NCBI GenBank assembly: GCA_965662545.1 | Contig: CBFIHZ010000014.1 | Coordinates: forward strand, 24,804 to 88,803 | Direction of reading: 5' to 3' | Source: CPC320 sp002684375 | Lineage (GTDB): Bacteria; Pseudomonadota; Alphaproteobacteria; Rhodobacterales; Rhodobacteraceae | DNA: 64,000 nt | In this document: positions 52,866-61,118 of the stretch, in pieces | How positions within the stretch are numbered: position 1 is the first letter of the stretch | Layout: each line of letters starts with the position of its first letter | Position numbers and translations under genes: made by a program | Notes under the pieces: model-generated | What the model was told of the DNA's origin: nothing | Database searches by the model: none | The model's input: only the letters and a program-made list of their open reading frames with translations

Positions 52866-55178
52866 ATGCAGGGGATGGTTTTGGAAAAATTCGGCAAGAG
52901 CCAATCGGTCATTCGGTCAGAGGATGTGCGCTTTCTCACGGGGCACGGCGCCTATGTTGACGATATTTCACCCGCGAGCGCATTGGTGGCCTATGTGTTG
53001 CGCGCCCCGGTCGCGCACGCGCGGATCGTTGCGCTTGATCTGGCCGAGGCCTGCGCGTGCGACGGGGTGCACATGGTGATAACCGCTGCTGAGCTTCACT
53101 CGGCAGGCGTGGCGCTGGATATGACGGCCAGCACGGTTCCCAATTTGGATGGCAGTCAAGGGGCGGCGCCGATGCGGCCTCTACTGGCGCAAGATCGCGT
53201 GCGCTTTGCGGGGGAGGCGGTGGCGGTGGTGATTGCCGAAAGTCTCGAATTGGCGCGCGATGCCGCCGAACAAATTATGGTGGATTATGATGAATTGCCG
53301 GTGCACCTCAGCCTTCAGGCGGGTGGCGAGCCGCTGCACAATGAGGCACCTGAGAACCGGGCTTTTGATTGGGGCTTTGGCACCAAAGACGCCACTGAGG
53401 CGGCGTTTGACAAGGCGGCGCACCGGGTGCGTTTGCGCATCGACGACAATCGAGTAATCGTCAATGCGCTTGAGCCACGCGGGTGCTTTGCTGAATGGGA
53501 TGGCAACCGTCTGCATTTATCTGTCAACGGGCAGGGGGTTTGGAATCAAAAAAACCGCCTTGTTGACATGCTGGGCCTCACCCCCGAGCAGGTGCGGGTG
53601 ACCAACCCCGATGTGGGTGGGGGGTTCGGGATGAAGGCCATGAGCTATCCAGAATATTATGTCGTGGCTCACGCCGCGATACAGCTTGGCCGGCCGGTGC
53701 GCTGGATGTCGGATCGCAGCGAGGCGATGCTCAGTGACAATGCAGGTCGCGATCTGGTTTCGACTGCCGAACTGGCCTTTGACAGCAACTATAAGATGAC
53801 CGGCTATCGGGTGCACAGCCTGTGCAACATGGGGGCATATAACTCGCAATATGCTCAGCCGATCCAAACTGAGTTGTTTTCCAAGGTGCTCACCGGGGTG
53901 TATGATATTCCTGCGGCCTGGCTGCGGGTTGAGGGGTTTTATACCAACACCACGCAGGTGGATGCCTATCGCGGCGCTGGGCGACCTGAGGCGATTTATG
54001 TGCTTGAGCGTTTGGTCGACCGTGCTGCCCGAGACTTGGGCGTGGACCCATGGGAATTGCGGCGGCGCAATTTTATCCCCTCAGCGGCGTTTCCCTACAC
54101 TACGGTCAGCGGCGAAACTTATGACGTGGGCGATTTTCACAGGCTGTTGAGCCGTGTTGAACAGACCTCGGATAAAGCCGGTTTTAGGCAACGCAGAGCG
54201 CTTAGTGCTGCGGCAGGTAAGTTGCGTGGGCAGGGATTGTGTTACTATATTGAAAGTATTCTCGGCGATCCTGAAGAAAGCGCGGATATAAGATTTAATG
54301 AGGATGCGACGGTGACAATTTTTGTCGGAACACAATCCAATGGTCAGGGCCATGAAACGGTCTATGCCCAGTTTCTGTCGGATCAGACCGGGGTTCCAGC
54401 AGACCGGATTGGCGTGGTGCAGGGCGACAGCGATCTGATTGCCACAGGTGGCGGCACCGGGGGATCGCGTTCGGTGACCGTTCAAAACAATGCGACCCTG
54501 GCCACAGTGGCGAAAATGATCGCAGCTTTTACGCCTTATGTTGCCGATAAAATGGGAGTGGCTGAAGATCAGGTCAGCTTTGACGACGACACTTTCCGCG
54601 CTGCGGGGTCTAACCTGACGCCAAGCTTTCTTGAGGCCGCCGCGATGGCGCGACAAGATGGCCGCCTTGATCTTTTGCGCCATCAGGCCCGGGCGACGCT
54701 GCCGGCGCGATCCTATCCCAACGGCGGTCATGTCGCCGAGGTCGAGATCGACCCCGATACCGGAGTTGTGACGGTTGAGCGCTACAGCGTGGTGGACGAT
54801 TTTGGCAATCTGATCAATCCAATGCTGGCTGAAGGCCAGGTGCATGGTGGCGTCGCCCAAGGCATCGGTCAGGCAATTACCGAGCATGTGGTGTATGACG
54901 ACAGGGGTCAGTTGCTGACCGGTAGTTTTATGGATTATGCAATGCCGCGCGCCGATAATATCCCTCTGGTGCGCTTTGATACTGAAGCGGTGCCGTCGAC
55001 GGCAAATGCGATGGGTATGAAAGGCTGTGGCGAGGCAGGCACCGTGGGCGCGCTTGCTGCTGTGGCCAATGCCGTCCAAGACGCCCTTTGGGATCACGGT
55101 GTGCGTCAGGCCGATATGCCGTTCACTCCTCAGCGCGTATGGGAGATGCTAAACCACAATGCGATCGCGGCTGAATGA
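52866..55178 (+). CDS. Molybdenum hydroxylase large subunit, CoxL form II type
   Basis: A 770-residue molybdopterin subunit of the CO dehydrogenase/xanthine dehydrogenase family. It shows GHGAYVDDI, GGGFGMKAMSYPEY, the active-site loop AYRGAGRPEA (from residue 367), GTQSNGQGHET, and the catalytic glutamate in KGCGEAGTVGALAAV. True CO dehydrogenase has AYxCSFR; AYRGAGR marks the form II group of uncertain substrate. No small or medium subunit is adjacent; the only candidates are at 17.0-18.3 kb. ATG at 52866 or 52875 may be the start. Confidence 0.9.
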   Translation: MQGMVLEKFGKSQSVIRSEDVRFLTGHGAYVDDISPASALVAYVLRAPVAHARIVALDLAEACACDGVHMVITAAELHSAGVALDMTASTVPNLDGSQGAAPMRPLLAQDRVRFAGEAVAVVIAESLELARDAAEQIMVDYDELPVHLSLQAGGEPLHNEAPENRAFDWGFGTKDATEAAFDKAAHRVRLRIDDNRVIVNALEPRGCFAEWDGNRLHLSVNGQGVWNQKNRLVDMLGLTPEQVRVTNPDVGGGFGMKAMSYPEYYVVAHAAIQLGRPVRWMSDRSEAMLSDNAGRDLVSTAELAFDSNYKMTGYRVHSLCNMGAYNSQYAQPIQTELFSKVLTGVYDIPAAWLRVEGFYTNTTQVDAYRGAGRPEAIYVLERLVDRAARDLGVDPWELRRRNFIPSAAFPYTTVSGETYDVGDFHRLLSRVEQTSDKAGFRQRRALSAAAGKLRGQGLCYYIESILGDPEESADIRFNEDATVTIFVGTQSNGQGHETVYAQFLSDQTGVPADRIGVVQGDSDLIATGGGTGGSRSVTVQNNATLATVAKMIAAFTPYVADKMGVAEDQVSFDDDTFRAAGSNLTPSFLEAAAMARQDGRLDLLRHQARATLPARSYPNGGHVAEVEIDPDTGVVTVERYSVVDDFGNLINPMLAEGQVHGGVAQGIGQAITEHVVYDDRGQLLTGSFMDYAMPRADNIPLVRFDTEAVPSTANAMGMKGCGEAGTVGALAAVANAVQDALWDHGVRQADMPFTPQRVWEMLNHNAIAAE

Positions 55179-56214
55179 AATTTTCCAGCGCTGGCTTGGC
55201 CGGTACAAGAAAACTCCAAAGCCCGATGGGGGCCCGGCGCGCATGCCGCGCAACCATGTTATTATTATCGATGGGACCATGTGTGCGCTGACACCGTCTG
55301 GCTATGAGACAAATGCCGGCTTGAGTTACAATCTGGTCTGCGAAACCGGCGCAGCTTGCGTCCATTATGAGCCAGGTATCCAGTGGCGTGACTGGACCTC
55401 GGCGCTCGAGGTGGCATTGGGGCGTGGCATTAATGAGCAAATTCGCCGTGCCTATGGTGTATTGGCGTCACGCTACCGGCCCGGTGACCGGATTTATTTG
55501 ATCGGTTATTCGCGGGGGGCCTATGCGGTGCGGTCGCTGGCGGGTGTGATTGATAAGGTGGGCTTGTTGCGCGCCGAGCAGGCCACGATGCGTAATATCC
55601 GGCAGGCCTATCGCCATTACCAGCACGGGGCAGACAATTCTTTTGCGTCTAAGTTCAAGGACTTATATTGTCACTCAGACACGCCGGTGGAAATGATTGC
55701 GGTCTGGGATACGGTGCGGGCGCTGGGCAACCATCTGCCGCTGTTCGCCCGCTGGACGGCGGCCCGCCATTTGTTTCACGATCATCATTTACCCATGAGT
55801 GTCAAACATGGATATCAAGCCTTGGCCGCTGATGAAAACCGGCAGGTATTCGCGCCTATTCTATGGCGCAGTACGCAAGGATGGCCGGGCCAGGTGCAAC
55901 AGATGTGGTTTCGTGGCAGCCATGCTGATATCGGCGGGCAAGTGGGTGGTTTCCCCGCATCACGTCCACTGGCAAATATTTCGCTGGTATGGATGCTGAG
56001 CCGTGCCGAAGACTGTGGCTTACCGTTACCTCCGTTGTGGAGAAACCGCTTTTTTCGCGATAGTGACGCGCCCTCGGTGGGCACTTGGCAGGGATGGAGC
56101 AAGTTCTTTTTACGTCGCAAACGCAGGACAATTGGTGCGGATCGCTCAGAACAGGTTTATGATCTGCTTCATAAAGAGCCCGCCGCTGCGGCGTCTGATC
56201 TGGTGACACGCTAA
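55159..56214 (+). CDS. DUF2235 alpha/beta-hydrolase-like protein
   Basis: A 351-residue DUF2235 protein. It has IIIDGTMCALTP at residues 35-46, a GxSxG nucleophile elbow GYSRGAYAVRSLAG (S118), AVWDTVRALG and WFRGSHADIGGQ with candidate Asp/His partners. DUF2235 includes type VI secretion phospholipase effectors, but short chromosomal forms like this have no known role. The start lies 20 bases inside the 3' end of the CoxL-type gene, so the two are probably co-translated. No secretion genes are nearby. Confidence 0.85.
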   Translation: MRSRLNEIFQRWLGRYKKTPKPDGGPARMPRNHVIIIDGTMCALTPSGYETNAGLSYNLVCETGAACVHYEPGIQWRDWTSALEVALGRGINEQIRRAYGVLASRYRPGDRIYLIGYSRGAYAVRSLAGVIDKVGLLRAEQATMRNIRQAYRHYQHGADNSFASKFKDLYCHSDTPVEMIAVWDTVRALGNHLPLFARWTAARHLFHDHHLPMSVKHGYQALAADENRQVFAPILWRSTQGWPGQVQQMWFRGSHADIGGQVGGFPASRPLANISLVWMLSRAEDCGLPLPPLWRNRFFRDSDAPSVGTWQGWSKFFLRRKRRTIGADRSEQVYDLLHKEPAAAASDLVTR

Positions 56215-56414
56215 AACCGAAAGCCCTCGGTTAAGACAGGGGTATAACGATCCGATCTGCCAGTTGGTTGGCTTTGAAATTGCCAGTGGTCGCCTCTGGC
56301 GTGCGCTTTTGGGTTTGTGCGGTGAGCGTTCGTTGCGACCGATAAATCAACCAAGGGGCTATGTTGGTCCAAACAGGGCTTTTGCCGCCCTTTGAGATGC
56401 GATATGGTCGGGCT

Positions 56415-56894
56415 ATGACATCTCCTTATTCCGATACATTCTTGCGCGACATTCTCAGGCGTACCAAAGTGATTGCTTTGGTGGGCGTGTCGGCAAACCC
56501 GGTGCGCGCCAGTAATTTTGTGGCCCGCTATCTCGGCCTGCGCGGCTATCGGGTTTTGCCAATAAATCCGGCCTATGCAGGGCAGACGCTGTTTGGTGAA
56601 ACCGTTAAAGCAAATCTTTCCGAACTCGAGGCACCGGTTGATATGGTCGATATTTTCCGCCGGTCTGAGGCGGTGCCAGAAATTGCTGAAGATGCGATGC
56701 GGCTGTTTCCGACGCTGCGCACTATCTGGATGCAATTTGGCGTGCAACACCCACAAACCGCCGTGATCGCCGAGGCGCGCGGGTTTGACGTCGTGCAAAA
56801 CCGCTGCCCTAAAATCGAATACCAACGTCTGTTTGGAGAATTGCGCCGAGGCGGTTTTAACACGGGCATTATTTCTTCAAAATTGGTATTGTAA
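56415..56894 (+). CDS. CoA-binding domain protein (YccU family)
   Basis: A 159-residue single-domain Rossmann protein of the CoA_binding_2 type: VIALVGVSANPVRASNFVARYLGLRGYRVLPINP, then VDIFRRSEAVPEIAEDAM, IWMQFGVQH and QNRCPKIEYQRL. It binds CoA-like nucleotides; no enzymatic role is settled. The ATG at 56415 is chosen because the conserved part begins about 13 residues later. Confidence 0.88.
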   Translation: MTSPYSDTFLRDILRRTKVIALVGVSANPVRASNFVARYLGLRGYRVLPINPAYAGQTLFGETVKANLSELEAPVDMVDIFRRSEAVPEIAEDAMRLFPTLRTIWMQFGVQHPQTAVIAEARGFDVVQNRCPKIEYQRLFGELRRGGFNTGIISSKLVL

Positions 56895-57050
56895 GCTTAA
56901 TAAAATTAGGAATTTCCCTCCCGACTATGGGTCACGAGCGGTAGGAGCGCGCCAACATCAGCCATGATGTTGTTATGAAGGGCCAGCTCTTGTGGATGCA
57001 GGCTTCACGAACAATGGAATTCACGGTCTCTCAAAGGAGGGTCCTGCAAC

Positions 57051-57080
57051 ATGTCCTGTCTGGATTTTAAACTCATTTAG
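57051..57080 (+). CDS. Possible nine-codon ORF with a strong ribosome site
   Basis: AAAGGAGG (57034-57041) lies 9 bases before ATG, and the frame encodes MSCLDFKLI then TAG. It is in the 217-base gap between the CoA-binding protein gene and hisE, antisense to the end of neither. The Shine-Dalgarno match is the best in the area, but a frame this short can arise by chance. Confidence 0.25.
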   Translation: MSCLDFKLI

Positions 57081-57111
57081 CTGATAGCGCATAGTCCGAT
57101 CGCGCCTTGCC

Positions 57112-57423
57112 TCATAGCTTGCGCGCGGCTTTCTCGCTGAGCCCTGACTGGCCCTGACGTCGCGCCAGTTCATCCATCACATCACCAAGTGCCACGCCGC
57201 GTGATTTCAGCATCACCAACAGATGGAACAACACGTCTGCTGCCTCTGATGTGAGCCGCATTTTGTCGTCTTTCACAGCCTCGATAATCGCCTCTATCGC
57301 CTCTTCGCCAAATTTTTCAGCGCATTTCTCGGGGCCTTGGGCCAATAAGCTCGCGGTCCAGCTCTTTTCGGGGTCGGCAGTTGCGCGGACCTCGATACTG
57401 GCAAAAAGGTCTTCTAGGGTCAT
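57112..57423 (-). CDS. hisE: Phosphoribosyl-ATP diphosphatase
   Basis: A 103-residue MazG-type pyrophosphatase for the second step of histidine synthesis. WTASLLAQGPEKCAEKFGEEAIEAIIEAVK and LTSEAADVLFHLLVML are the conserved metal-binding helices. It is separate from HisI. The start overlaps the hisF stop by ATGA; it is the last gene of the his block. Confidence 0.94.
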   Translation of the reverse strand: MTLEDLFASIEVRATADPEKSWTASLLAQGPEKCAEKFGEEAIEAIIEAVKDDKMRLTSEAADVLFHLLVMLKSRGVALGDVMDELARRQGQSGLSEKAARKL

Positions 57424-58184
57424 GTTTCAATCCTCATGGCAAGACCGGCTGCGGCCATATGCGCCTTGGCCTCGGCTATTGTGTATTCGCCGAAGTGAAA
57501 GATCGACGCGGCCAGCACCGCTGAAGCGCCGCCCTCGGTGACGCCTGCGACCAGATGGTCCAGATTGCCGACCCCGCCCGAGGCGATCACCGGCACACTC
57601 ACCGCGTCTGAAATGGCGCGGGTCATCGGTAGGTTAAAGCCGGCTTTGGTGCCATCGCGGTCCATCGAGGTCAGCAGAATCTCGCCTGCGCCGCGTTCGG
57701 CGATCATTGTGGCAAAGGCCACTGCGTCAATGCCCGTCGGCTTGCGGCCGCCGTGGGTGAACAGCTCCCATTTTCCGGGGGCCACGGTTTTGGCGTCGAT
57801 GGCGCACACGATGCATTGGCTGCCAAATTGATCGGCGGCCTCGGCCACCACATCGGGGTTGGCCACGGCGGCAGAATTGAAGCTGACCTTGTCGGCTCCG
57901 GCCAGCAAAAGCGCGCGCACGTCTTGAGTGCTGCGCACACCGCCGCCCACGGTCAACGGGATATAGCACTGCTCGGCGGTGCGGCGCACCATGTCAAACA
58001 TGGTGCCGCGGTTTTCATGCGTGGCGTGGATATCGAGAAAGCACAACTCATCCGCGCCGGCTGCATCATAAGCCCGTGCTGCATCCACCGGGTCACCAGC
58101 ATCGCGCAAACCGACAAAGTTCACGCCCTTGACCACGCGGCCGTCGGCGACATCCAGACAGGGAATGATACGGGTTTTAAGCAT
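57420..58184 (-). CDS. hisF: Imidazole glycerol phosphate synthase cyclase subunit
   Basis: A 254-residue TIM barrel forming imidazole glycerol phosphate with HisH. The catalytic aspartates are in RIIPCLDVADGRVVKGVNF and LLTSMDRDGTKAG, and ASGGVGNLDH is also conserved. It overlaps hisA by 8 bases upstream and hisE by 4 downstream. Confidence 0.96.
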   Translation of the reverse strand: MLKTRIIPCLDVADGRVVKGVNFVGLRDAGDPVDAARAYDAAGADELCFLDIHATHENRGTMFDMVRRTAEQCYIPLTVGGGVRSTQDVRALLLAGADKVSFNSAAVANPDVVAEAADQFGSQCIVCAIDAKTVAPGKWELFTHGGRKPTGIDAVAFATMIAERGAGEILLTSMDRDGTKAGFNLPMTRAISDAVSVPVIASGGVGNLDHLVAGVTEGGASAVLAASIFHFGEYTIAEAKAHMAAAGLAMRIET

Positions 58185-58899
58185 TCAGGGCCTCAAGTGC
58201 TTGTGCCAAATCAATCGCGCCATCATAGAGCGCCCGGCCTGAAATGGCGCCGTTCAAATCTGCCCCGCAATCGCGCAGTGCGATTAAATCGGCCAGTGAT
58301 GACACACCACCAGAGGCTATGACCGGAATCGATACGGCATGGGCCAAAGCCGCAGTCGCCGCGATATTGGGCCCTTGCATCGCCCCGTCGCGATTGATGT
58401 CGGTATAGATAATTGCCGCAACACCCGCGTCTTCGAATGATTTCGCCAGGTCGGTTACCATCACATCGGTTTCCTCGGCCCAGCCCTTGGTGGCAACACG
58501 CCCGTTTCGGGCATCAATACCAACTGCGACCTGACCGGGAAAGGCTTTGGATGCCTCTCGGACCAACGCAGGGTTTTCGACCGCAACTGTACCCAAAATA
58601 ACCCGTGCCAACCCCTTGTCGAGCCAGCGTTCAATTGTTGCCATGTCGCGGATGCCACCGCCCAGTTGCGCTGGCGTTTTACTCTGTGCCAAAATTGCTT
58701 CAACCGGCGCAGCGTTGACCGGTTCGCCCTCGAACGCGCCGTTCAGATCGACCAAATGCAGCCAGTCGCATCCCGCATTTACAAAATCCATTGCCTGCGC
58801 GGCGGGGTCGGTGTTAAACACGGTGGATTTTTCCATATCTCCACGCAGCAGGCGCACCGCCTTGCCATCTTTCAGATCAATTGCGGGATATAGGATCAT
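58177..58899 (-). CDS. hisA: ProFAR isomerase
   Basis: A 240-residue TIM barrel isomerising ProFAR to PRFAR. ILYPAIDLKDGKAVRLLRGD with the catalytic aspartate, LGGGIRDMATIE and IYTDINRDGAMQGPN with the second aspartate are visible. I start at 58899, with AGG 6 bases upstream; the ATG at 58911 is an alternative adding four residues. Confidence 0.95.
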   Translation of the reverse strand: MILYPAIDLKDGKAVRLLRGDMEKSTVFNTDPAAQAMDFVNAGCDWLHLVDLNGAFEGEPVNAAPVEAILAQSKTPAQLGGGIRDMATIERWLDKGLARVILGTVAVENPALVREASKAFPGQVAVGIDARNGRVATKGWAEETDVMVTDLAKSFEDAGVAAIIYTDINRDGAMQGPNIAATAALAHAVSIPVIASGGVSSLADLIALRDCGADLNGAISGRALYDGAIDLAQALEALNA

Positions 58900-59032
58900 C
58901 TTTTGCCTCATGAGGAATTGGTTTTCGCCTTCGTGTGGCATGCTGTGGCTTGAAATGCAACGCGGCCACAAAACGGTCTTGCCAATGTGCTGCGAATACG
59001 CGCATGCTGTGGCCGACTTGGGGAGAGAGTTT

Positions 59033-59425
59033 ATGAAACATATCTATAGGATCGCACTGGCCTTTTTGGTAACGGTTGGGATGGCGCAGGCCGATCCGCT
59101 TTTTGGTATCTGGCAGTCGACAGCGGATGACAATGGCAATTTTGGGCACATTGAGATGCAGGATTGCGACGGTAAGATCTGTGGTACCCTGATCAAGAGC
59201 TTCGGCCCATCCGGAAAACAAATTAGCAGCGAGAATGTTGGTAAGCTGATTGTTTGGGACATGAAATCCAAAGGTAACGGCAAATATGGTTCTGGCAAAA
59301 TTTGGACCCCGGATCGCGATAAGACCTATGCCTCCAAACTGGTCTTATCCGGAGATCAATTGCGTGTGTCCGGTTGTATCCTGATACTTTGCCGCGAAGG
59401 TGGCATCTGGCAACGGGTTAAGTAG
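59033..59425 (+). CDS. DUF2147 secreted protein
   Basis: A 130-residue protein with a signal peptide (KHIYRIALAFLVTVGMAQA, cleaved before DP). DUF2147 begins at PLFGIWQS and includes GKICGTLIK and CILILCREGGIWQR; two cysteine pairs could form disulfides. Function unknown. It is inserted on the opposite strand between hisA and hisH, as in many Rhodobacteraceae. GGGAGAGAG precedes the ATG. Confidence 0.88.
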   Translation: MKHIYRIALAFLVTVGMAQADPLFGIWQSTADDNGNFGHIEMQDCDGKICGTLIKSFGPSGKQISSENVGKLIVWDMKSKGNGKYGSGKIWTPDRDKTYASKLVLSGDQLRVSGCILILCREGGIWQRVK

Positions 59426-59437
59426 CCCCACGTTCTT

Positions 59438-60076
59438 TCACGGCGCCCATTTTAAAAAATTTGCGATCAGTTTTAAGCCGGTTTTCTGGCTTTTTTCCGG
59501 ATGAAACTGCATGCCCAAAAGGTTATCGCGGCCGATAATCGCGGTGATCTCGCCGTCATATCCGACATGGGCCAGGCGCTGTTCGGGTTGCGAGACCTGC
59601 ATGTGGTAGGAATGCACGAAATAGGCGTGATCGCCTGATTTTATGCCATTAAACACCGGGTGGGGGCTGTCTAATATCAGATCATTCCAGCCCATATGCG
59701 GGACTTTGACAGCCGGGTCCTTTGGGGTGATTTTCGTCACCTCGCCAGTGATCCAGTCAAACCCGTCGGTTGGAGTGTATTCCAGACCTTGACTGGCCAT
59801 CATCTGCATCCCGATGCAAATGCCTAAAAACGGCTGGGCTTTGCGGATCGCGACCTCTTCGAGTGCCTCGAACAAACCGCGATGGTCGAACAAGGCGGTG
59901 CGGCATGCGGGAAACGCCCCGTCACCGGGCAGGACAATCCGGTCGGCACGGCGCACCACGTCGGGGTCTGAGCTGAGCGCAACCTGCCCAGAGGCGACCT
60001 CATCGGCCATCCGCTGAAAGGCCTTGTGGGCTGAGTGCAGATTACCGCTGTCGTAATCGACGATCACTGTGGTCAT
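59438..60076 (-). CDS. hisH: Imidazole glycerol phosphate synthase glutaminase subunit
   Basis: A 212-residue class I glutamine amidotransferase giving ammonia to HisF. The nucleophile cysteine is in FLGICIGMQMM, and the His-Glu pair in GMQFHPEKSQ. The N-terminus MTTVIVDYDSGNLHSAHKAF is typical. It follows hisB by five bases. Confidence 0.95.
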   Translation of the reverse strand: MTTVIVDYDSGNLHSAHKAFQRMADEVASGQVALSSDPDVVRRADRIVLPGDGAFPACRTALFDHRGLFEALEEVAIRKAQPFLGICIGMQMMASQGLEYTPTDGFDWITGEVTKITPKDPAVKVPHMGWNDLILDSPHPVFNGIKSGDHAYFVHSYHMQVSQPEQRLAHVGYDGEITAIIGRDNLLGMQFHPEKSQKTGLKLIANFLKWAP

Positions 60077-60081
60077 GGTGA

Positions 60082-60669
60082 TTAAAGCGCCCCTTTGGTC
60101 GAGGGCAGCTGTCCCTCGGCACGTGGGTCTATCGCCACCGCAGCACGCAGCGCGCGGGCCACCGACTTAAAGGCGGCCTCTGCAATATGGTGGCTGTTGA
60201 GGCCATGCAACTGATCCAGATGCAGGGTGATGCCGCCATGCGCGCTCAAGGCTTGAAAAAATTCGCGCAGCAATTCGCAATCAAAGCTGCCAATCCGCTC
60301 GGTTGGAAGGTCGATCCCCCAAACCAGATAGGGCCGCGCAGACAGATCCAGTGCACAGCGCACCAGCGCATCATCCATTGGCAACAGGCAGCTGCCATAG
60401 CGTTGAATGCCTTTTTTGTCGCCCACCGCCTGTACAAGCGCCTGTCCCAGCGCGATGCCAGTATCTTCGACGGTGTGATGATCGTCTATATGATGATCGC
60501 CCTTGGCGCGGACCGTCAGGTCGAACATCGCATGACGGGCCAACTGATCAAGCATATGATCAAAAAATCCGACACCGGTTTGATTGTCATATGTACCTGT
60601 GCCATCGAGGTTGAGGTCGATGGTGATCTGGGTCTCGGCAGTGGTGCGGGTAATTTTGGCGGTGCGCAT
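60082..60669 (-). CDS. hisB: Imidazoleglycerol-phosphate dehydratase
   Basis: A 195-residue dehydratase-only HisB, without the phosphatase domain of enteric HisB. The Mn-binding repeats are FFDHMLDQLARHAMFDL with DHHTVEDTGIALGQ, and ITLHLDQLHGLNSHHIAEAAFKSVARALR. It heads the hisB-hisH transcription unit. Confidence 0.95.
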   Translation of the reverse strand: MRTAKITRTTAETQITIDLNLDGTGTYDNQTGVGFFDHMLDQLARHAMFDLTVRAKGDHHIDDHHTVEDTGIALGQALVQAVGDKKGIQRYGSCLLPMDDALVRCALDLSARPYLVWGIDLPTERIGSFDCELLREFFQALSAHGGITLHLDQLHGLNSHHIAEAAFKSVARALRAAVAIDPRAEGQLPSTKGAL

Positions 60670-60782
60670 GGGGTACTTATCCTGTGATTTGCCCCCTTAT
60701 AGACATTGCACAGCCCCGCGCCAAGTCGCTTGCGCCGCGCGCCGTGTTGTGACAGCTTACCGGAAACTGAATGAGGTCTTTC

Positions 60783-61022
60783 ATGAGCACCTGTGTATTT
60801 ATTCAAATTCGCTGTAAACCCGGAAAAACCTATCAAGTTGCCGAAGATATTGTGCTGCGTGAGCTGCATTCAGAGCTGTATTCAACCAGCGGTGACTATG
60901 ACATGATCCTGAAAATGTATATCCCGGCAGATCAGGATGTTGGTAAGTATATCAACGACAATCTTCTGGGCATTGCCAATATTGAACGGTCACTGACCAC
61001 ATTGACGTTCAACGCGTTTTAA
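60783..61022 (+). CDS. Stand-alone Lrp/AsnC ligand-binding (RAM) domain protein
   Basis: A 79-residue protein consisting only of the AsnC ligand-binding domain (CVFIQIRCKPGKTYQVAEDI, then STSGDYDMILKMYIP, TLTTLTFNAF-like end). It has no HTH and so cannot bind DNA in the usual way. Such proteins may sense amino acids or modify full-length Lrp proteins. The ATG at 60783 opens the domain. Confidence 0.85.
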   Translation: MSTCVFIQIRCKPGKTYQVAEDIVLRELHSELYSTSGDYDMILKMYIPADQDVGKYINDNLLGIANIERSLTTLTFNAF

Positions 61023-61118
61023 AGGGCCCGCGTATGATTATGCGTCGGGCTTTGCAGATCACTTGGCAGGGGTGTCTTGGATGGCCTAGCAGTGAAACGG
61101 CCCGGACGCAGGGCGGCT

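Noticed and set aside
54081..55097. 338-codon minus-strand frame
   Set aside because: Antisense shadow of the CoxL-type gene.
52866..55178. Carbon monoxide dehydrogenase (form I) call
   Set aside because: The active-site loop is AYRGAGR, not the AYxCSFR of true CO dehydrogenase.
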